A stretch of DNA of 7,498 nucleotides from a bacterium (GTDB lineage: Bacteria > Auribacterota > UBA3054 > B51-G9): positions 1 through 7,498 of the forward strand of contig JAOZNZ010000154.1 in assembly GCA_029933535.1 (NCBI GenBank), read 5' to 3'. Under the pieces are notes generated by a model. It had not been told where the DNA came from. It did no database searches and was given only the letters and a program-made list of their open reading frames with translations. Below are positions 5,591-7,498 of this stretch, piece by piece; position 1 is the stretch's first letter, and the number at the start of each line of letters is the position of its first letter. The position numbers were made by a program, and so were the translations under genes.

Positions 5591-6415
5591 ATGATAAAGT
5601 CATCAAAACTATTTATATTTTTTTTTATTTCATGCGCAAGTATATTTGCTTATCTTAACAACGAAGACGGCATGTATGAAGATATGCTTCAACCGGCTTA
5701 TTATCATGTAACAAACAGCAATCCGTTCAGGACAGAAATAAATACATTTGTGCATTTTGCACGACTAATTTCATTTAACCATCCGCTGCAAAATCCATCA
5801 GGACAAATGCCGGAATATTCAACTCCGTTAAATGGTGAGTTTGGTGCAATAAAAGGATTTGATCCAAATAAACAACATCATGCTGCATTAGATATGCATG
5901 TGGGAAACAATAAAACTGCAGTAAATTTATATGCTGCTTATGACGGTTATGTAAGCACAACTCAAGACGTTCTTAAATATAGAGACTATTTAGCAATTAC
6001 AAAAAATGTTACAAATGAATCCGGATCTGCAATAGGTAAAATCGTTACTCTTTACGCGCATATTGATGTTGATTTAGATATCAATGACAGTTTAGATTTA
6101 AATGGTTCAAATGTTGTTAAAGGTCAACTCATTTCCAAAAATTTATATTCAGGAACTGTAGGCGGGCCGCACTTACATTTTGAAATTAGATATTATAGAA
6201 ATACTGATATTGGAACGGAATCATATTACGGAATGAGACTGGGAAATCCTACCTTTACTGAGGAATCTACCGGAAGCTGGATTTACGGTTTTTGGGATCC
6301 TAACGTAGGCTACGGTTTTGCGGACATGAACAATCAAGTTATTCCTGAACCGACCGGCTTTTTATTTTTTAATATGATCTTTTTTATTTATTATTGGAAA
6401 TTAATCTTAAGATGA
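5591..6415 (+). CDS. M23-family metallopeptidase with PEP-CTERM sorting signal
   Basis: The protein has 274 aa. It opens with a signal peptide (residues 1-20, Lys3/Lys6 then a Phe/Ile-rich core). The central domain is an M23 (LytM-type) zinc endopeptidase: HAALD (97-101) gives the first ligands His97 and Asp101, YAH (155-157) gives His157, and the terminal HLH motif in GGPHLHFE (191-198) gives His194 and His196. All expected residues are present, so an active peptidoglycan or protein endopeptidase is likely. The C-terminus is a PEP-CTERM signal: PEP at 252-254, a hydrophobic stretch 256-268, then Lys270 and Arg274. In other bacteria this tail is handled by an exosortase and directs envelope attachment or export. 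The gene is much more AT-rich than its neighbours. It has its own promoter, almost no leader and no Shine-Dalgarno. GNAT follows after 21 bp. A cysteine at 15 is not in a lipobox. Confidence 0.9.
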   Translation: MIKSSKLFIFFFISCASIFAYLNNEDGMYEDMLQPAYYHVTNSNPFRTEINTFVHFARLISFNHPLQNPSGQMPEYSTPLNGEFGAIKGFDPNKQHHAALDMHVGNNKTAVNLYAAYDGYVSTTQDVLKYRDYLAITKNVTNESGSAIGKIVTLYAHIDVDLDINDSLDLNGSNVVKGQLISKNLYSGTVGGPHLHFEIRYYRNTDIGTESYYGMRLGNPTFTEESTGSWIYGFWDPNVGYGFADMNNQVIPEPTGFLFFNMIFFIYYWKLILR

Positions 6416-6423
6416 AATAAGAC

Positions 6424-6428
6424 GAGGA
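6424..6428 (+). promoter_or_regulatory. Ribosome binding site of the GNAT gene
   Basis: GAGGA lies eight bases before ATG 6437, an optimal Shine-Dalgarno and spacing. It contrasts with the four preceding genes, which have none, and fixes the start of the acetyltransferase. Confidence 0.75.
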
Positions 6429-6436
6429 AAAATAAT

Positions 6437-6916
6437 ATGTCTGATATGATTGTTAAATTGTACGACCTGCCCGAAAAGGAAGCTCTTATCAAAAAACTTG
6501 GAAAGCAGGGAATCGTTATTCGCGTTGCAATGCCTTACGAAAAACATGATGTTGTCGAGTGGGTAGAAAAAATGTTTGGTGCAGGTTGGGCGAGTGAATG
6601 TAACGTTGCTTTCAGCAATCAACCCGTTTCCTGTTTCATAGCTACAGAATCAGGGAAAATCATAGGTTTTGCATGTCATGACAGCACATGCAAGAATTTC
6701 TTTGGGCCAACAGGTGTCATCGAAATAAAACGGGGGCTCGGTATCGGTAAAGCGCTTTTCCTGGCATGCCTACATAAAATGGCCGCGAACGGATATGCAT
6801 ATGCCATAATCGGCGGGGTCGGTCCCGCAGATTTCTACACCAAAGCTGCAGGGGCAGTAACAATAGAGGGCTCTTCGCCCGGAATTTATCGTGACCAATT
6901 AACAGAGAAAAAATAA
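6437..6916 (+). CDS. GNAT-family N-acetyltransferase
   Basis: The protein has 159 aa, typical for a single GNAT domain, and is cytoplasmic. The acetyl-CoA pyrophosphate-binding motif A is clear at 99-104 (RGLGIG, fitting R-x-x-G-x-G/A), followed by the helix KALFLACLHKM. IIGFACHD (75-82) is the preceding beta-4 strand, and DFYTKAAGA (132-140) is the usual motif B helix carrying Tyr134. The acceptor (amino acid, peptide, antibiotic or protein) cannot be told. It sits 21 bp behind the M23 gene and 21 bp ahead of the small exported protein, with strong Shine-Dalgarno GAGGA, so it is probably translated from the same message. It is less AT-rich than the M23 gene, so the grouping may be recent. 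Confidence 0.88.
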   Translation: MSDMIVKLYDLPEKEALIKKLGKQGIVIRVAMPYEKHDVVEWVEKMFGAGWASECNVAFSNQPVSCFIATESGKIIGFACHDSTCKNFFGPTGVIEIKRGLGIGKALFLACLHKMAANGYAYAIIGGVGPADFYTKAAGAVTIEGSSPGIYRDQLTEKK

Positions 6917-6928
6917 AATCGACGTTCG

Positions 6929-6934
6929 AAGGGG
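6929..6934 (+). promoter_or_regulatory. Ribosome binding site of the small exported protein
   Basis: AAGGGG ends only three bases before ATG 6938. Counting AAGG alone, the spacing is five bases. This is short but workable, and no other ATG nearby fits as well with the signal peptide that follows. Confidence 0.5.
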
Positions 6935-6937
6935 CAA

Positions 6938-7423
6938 ATGAAAAAGTTAATAGTTGTCATAGCTTTACTCCTCATAACAAGCATTCAGTGTTCTATTGGA
7001 CCGGTTCGGGAGCTGTGGCTCCATTCCCATCCCGTGAGCAGGGAGATGGTAAGCCGTCAGATAACCATAACTAAAGCTGATCCGGTGTTGCTTGAGCTCA
7101 ATCGGAGGTTTCGGAAGCGCGCTGGCAGCCGCGCCGGTATTGCGCTTTACTTTCCGCATGAGTTTGATACGTCGCCGTGCGCTCCATGTGTGAAACTGCC
7201 AAACGGGCAGAAGCTTGATGTGTCGTGCGTAGGTCTTGACAAGAAAGGGCGCCGATATACTCTTGAAACTGGCGCTTCATGGCATGATGACGGAAAACCT
7301 GTCCTATTTTACAGATTCGATCCCCTGTTACCTGGGGATACCGCGATAGTGCAATTGGAGTTAGCTGCCACCACCAATGTCGTAATAGACCGCATCAAAT
7401 GGCTTGATGGGCTCTGGAAGTAG
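6938..7423 (+). CDS. Small exported protein of unknown function
   Basis: The protein has 161 aa and I do not recognise its family. Residues 1-17 are a clear export signal (MKKLIVVIALLLITSIQ) ending at Cys18. The residues before the cysteine, Ser-Ile-Gln, do not make a good lipobox, so lipoprotein status is doubtful but possible. The mature part has about 140 aa with no second membrane segment. It contains a basic patch at 57-65 (RFRKRAGSR), a CAPC pair (81-84) plus Cys97, and alternating hydrophobic segments (FYRFDPLL, AIVQLELA, VVIDRIKWL) that suggest a beta-rich domain. The CxxC could hold a disulfide or a metal in the periplasm. It ends in a tryptophan-bearing tail (DGLWK) and has no PEP-CTERM signal. 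It follows the GNAT gene by 21 bp and is likely co-transcribed. The coding sequence is less AT-rich than the M23 gene. Confidence 0.75.
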   Translation: MKKLIVVIALLLITSIQCSIGPVRELWLHSHPVSREMVSRQITITKADPVLLELNRRFRKRAGSRAGIALYFPHEFDTSPCAPCVKLPNGQKLDVSCVGLDKKGRRYTLETGASWHDDGKPVLFYRFDPLLPGDTAIVQLELAATTNVVIDRIKWLDGLWK

Positions 7424-7498
7424 AACTTCGAACAACACCTTGGTGCGTAAATTTAGTGCCCAATCAAGGCAAACGTTCAGGCACAAAAAGATAAATTG
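7424..7498. other. Right-edge non-coding stretch
   Basis: After the stop codon of the small exported protein 75 bases remain. CCTTG at 7438-7442 is complementary to CAAGG at 7465-7469, but the 22-base gap makes a stable hairpin unlikely and no T-run follows. I see no start codon with a Shine-Dalgarno and no confident terminator here. Confidence 0.4.

Noticed and set aside
5633..5638. Lipobox cysteine (Cys15) in the M23 protein
   Set aside because: The residues before it are Phe-Ile-Ser, a poor lipobox, and hydrophobic sequence continues past the cysteine. The PEP-CTERM tail is a better explanation for envelope anchoring.
6425..7435. TTCGAA-containing ends around the GNAT gene and the small exported gene as cassette borders
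   Set aside because: TTCGAA at 6925-6930 and 7427-7432 is a short palindrome, its flanks differ, and the 21-bp spacers are too short for recombination sites.

Overview
The window is a bacterial chromosomal segment in which every confident gene lies on the + strand. The best guess for the host is the Planctomycetota-Verrucomicrobiota-Lentisphaerota (PVC) group, possibly a Lentisphaerota or Verrucomicrobiota member. Three things suggest this: a secreted sialidase-like propeller of a type I associate with planctomycetes and relatives, a secreted alpha/beta-hydrolase of similar flavour, and a protein ending in a PEP-CTERM sorting signal. Several genes lack any Shine-Dalgarno sequence, which fits but does not prove this. 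The taxonomic call is an inference from protein style, not from a marker gene.

Layout. Positions 1-148 hold the possible tail of an upstream gene and the leader of gene 1. Positions 149-2054 carry a secreted sialidase/neuraminidase-like propeller protein and a cytoplasmic metallo-beta-lactamase-fold hydrolase, 55 bp apart and probably co-transcribed. Positions 2055-2343 are an AT-rich non-coding gap with a post-stop stem-loop and a good sigma70-like promoter. Positions 2344-5499 carry a Gfo/Idh/MocA oxidoreductase, a secreted alpha/beta-hydrolase esterase and a cytoplasmic CE7/acetyl-xylan-esterase-like hydrolase. Positions 5500-5590 are a short gap with a second strong promoter lying almost on top of the next start codon. 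Positions 5591-7423 carry an AT-rich M23 metallopeptidase with a PEP-CTERM tail, a GNAT acetyltransferase and a small exported protein of unknown function, each separated by 21 bp and so plausibly one transcript. Positions 7424-7498 show nothing I can call.

How the genes may work together. The first five genes read as an accessory glycan-use neighbourhood: an exported propeller and an exported esterase would act on glycans or their acyl groups outside the cytoplasm, while the oxidoreductase and the CE7-like esterase would process imported sugars. No transporter, regulator, sulfatase or classical glycoside hydrolase is visible here, so the substrate cannot be named. The M23-GNAT-unknown group looks unrelated and concerns the cell envelope at least in part. 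Base composition changes sharply between blocks: genes 1 and 2, the two esterases and the last gene are more balanced, whereas the oxidoreductase, the M23 gene and the intergenic gaps are clearly AT-rich. This suggests a mosaic history. I see no rRNA, tRNA, CRISPR array, insertion sequence or integrase, and no convincing new multi-gene system. The most unusual details are the duplicated start region of gene 1, the near-leaderless M23 gene and the atypical active-site surroundings of both esterases.
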